A stretch of 6,129 nt of DNA. Source: Sphingomonadales bacterium UBA6174 (GTDB lineage Bacteria > Pseudomonadota > Alphaproteobacteria > Sphingomonadales > Sphingomonadaceae). Where the stretch lies: the NCBI GenBank assembly GCA_002422945.1, contig DITW01000024.1, positions 1 through 6,129 on the forward strand. Direction: 5' to 3'. The notes beneath the pieces are model-generated. The model made no database searches, was not told the DNA's origin, and was given only the letters and a program-made list of their open reading frames with translations. Both the position numbers and the translations under genes were made by a program. How positions within the stretch are numbered: the first letter of the stretch is position 1; the number at the start of each line of letters is the position of its first letter. Shown here in pieces: positions 5,441 to 6,129 of this stretch.

Positions 5441-5503
5441 GGCAGGAACTTCGGTTGCCTATCTGGCATCGGGGCTCTTGGACCTGTCATGGAAAGCGAT
5501 GAA
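5431..5503 (+). promoter_or_regulatory. Probable expression platform of the glycine riboswitch
   Basis: TGACAG (5431-5436), part of the closing strand of aptamer II, can pair fully with CTGTCA (5484-5489) just upstream of the GGAAAG ribosome site of gcvT. Glycine binding would hold the first segment in the aptamer and prevent this long-range pairing. A smaller hairpin with a TTCG loop (GGC/GCC and AAC/GTT, about 5441-5459) lies between. No T-run is seen, so control of translation is more likely than of termination. This is a pairing model drawn by eye. Confidence 0.4.
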
Positions 5504-6129
5504 ATGAGCGATCAAACACCACATACGTCCGATGAAGATATCGTGGACGAAATTCTCGAACTGCCGCTCGATAGCTGGCATCGGGCCAAGGGCGCGCGGA
5601 TGGTGCCGTTCGCGGGCTATTCCATGCCGATCCAATATGAAGGCATCATCGCCGAACATCGCTGGACCCGTGAAAACGCCGGTTTGTTCGATGTCAGCCA
5701 TATGGGCCAGTTGATCGTTTCGGGCGAAGGCGAGGATCAGGCGCTGGAAGCCATTCTCCCCGGCGACATCATGGGCCTGGCCGAAGGCAAGATGCGTTAT
5801 TCGCTGCTGCTGAATGAAGACGGCGGCATTCTCGACGATCTGATGATCACCCGCACGCCCACCGGCTTTTACCTTGTCGTCAATGGCGCGGTGAAATGGG
5901 AAGATATCGGGCATTTGCGCGAATATCTGCCGGATGAAATCACGCTCAACCATCTCGATGACCGCGCCTTGCTGGCGTTGCAGGGGCCAAAGGCCGTCGA
6001 TGCGCTGGAACGTATCGTGCCGGGCGTGCGCCGCTTGTGCTTCATGGAGGCTGATAGCTTCCTCTGGGGCGAAGAGCCGTTGTGGATCAGCCGTTCGGGC
6101 TACACCGGCGAGGATGGCTATGAAATCTC
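5504..6129 (+). CDS. gcvT: Glycine cleavage system T protein (aminomethyltransferase), N-terminal part
   Basis: GcvT transfers the methylene group from the aminomethyl-lipoyl H protein to tetrahydrofolate and releases ammonia, the middle step of glycine cleavage. The frame is open to the right edge; 208 codons are visible. Diagnostic segments are LPLDSWHRAKGARMVPFAGY (20-39), GLFDVSHMGQL (60-70), GGILDDLMITR (107-117, with the conserved Asp pair 111-112 of the folate site), YLVVNGAVK (123-131), ALQGPKA (158-164) and SRSGYTGEDGYEI (196-208). I chose the ATG at 5504 because GGAAAG (5491-5496) lies 7 nt upstream; an in-frame ATG at 5489 would add five residues but has no good ribosome site. About 19 acidic residues precede the usual family start, a modest extension. 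The tandem glycine riboswitch directly upstream supports the assignment and predicts induction by glycine. Confidence 0.95.
   Translation, partial: MSDQTPHTSDEDIVDEILELPLDSWHRAKGARMVPFAGYSMPIQYEGIIAEHRWTRENAGLFDVSHMGQLIVSGEGEDQALEAILPGDIMGLAEGKMRYSLLLNEDGGILDDLMITRTPTGFYLVVNGAVKWEDIGHLREYLPDEITLNHLDDRALLALQGPKAVDALERIVPGVRRLCFMEADSFLWGEEPLWISRSGYTGEDGYEI

Noticed and set aside
5489..5503. Earlier in-frame ATG for gcvT
   Set aside because: No ribosome site precedes it, whereas GGAAAG is well spaced for the ATG at 5504. It cannot be fully excluded.
5459..5953. Minus-strand frame of 164 codons opposite the gcvT start
   Set aside because: The plus strand reads as canonical GcvT directly after its riboswitch; the opposite frame shows no known domain.
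1..6129. Mobile elements, CRISPR arrays, tRNA or rRNA genes, toxin-antitoxin or defence genes
   Set aside because: I looked for insertion-sequence ends, repeat-spacer patterns, tRNA-like cloverleaf and small paired genes and saw none. All coding space is taken by recognisable genes plus one lipoprotein.

Overview
The window looks like chromosomal DNA of an alphaproteobacterium, most likely a sphingomonad (order Sphingomonadales). The basis is the protein sequences, the fairly high G+C, and an ispH-thrB-rnhA gene string that I recall as typical of that group. This placement is inference; no rRNA or other marker gene is present. Nothing points to a mobile element, prophage, CRISPR array or recent transfer. 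Base composition looks even throughout and every gene reads through without a frameshift.

Left part (1-2092, minus strand): a tightly packed housekeeping operon read right to left. It holds ispH (last step of the MEP isoprenoid pathway), thrB (homoserine kinase, threonine synthesis) and the N-terminal part of rnhA (ribonuclease HI), which runs off the left edge. The ispH-thrB gap is 9 bp and the thrB-rnhA gap 11 bp. Diverging from ispH is a GTG-started lipoprotein of unknown function (2174-2815, plus strand) with a good lipobox. It converges on hcp, and a strong hairpin at 2853-2887 lies between them.

Middle part (2853-5154): a nitrosative-stress module. hcp (hybrid cluster protein, minus strand) and an NsrR-type Rrf2 regulator (plus strand) are transcribed divergently from a 136-bp intergenic region. 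That region holds a perfect FNR-type box at 4616-4629. Candidate -10 elements lie on both sides at the distance expected for class II FNR activation, and a GCAT/ATGC inverted element overlaps the predicted hcp start site. The simplest model is activation of both genes under low oxygen by an FNR/Dnr-family protein, with NO-relieved repression of hcp by NsrR.

Right part (5155-6129): a tandem glycine riboswitch (two aptamers, about 5222-5440) in the leader of gcvT, the glycine-cleavage T protein, which runs off the right edge. Glycine presumably turns on its own breakdown.

I found no wholly new system. The points most worth a second look are the symmetric FNR control region, the shifted cysteine spacings in Hcp and NsrR, and the uncharacterised lipoprotein.
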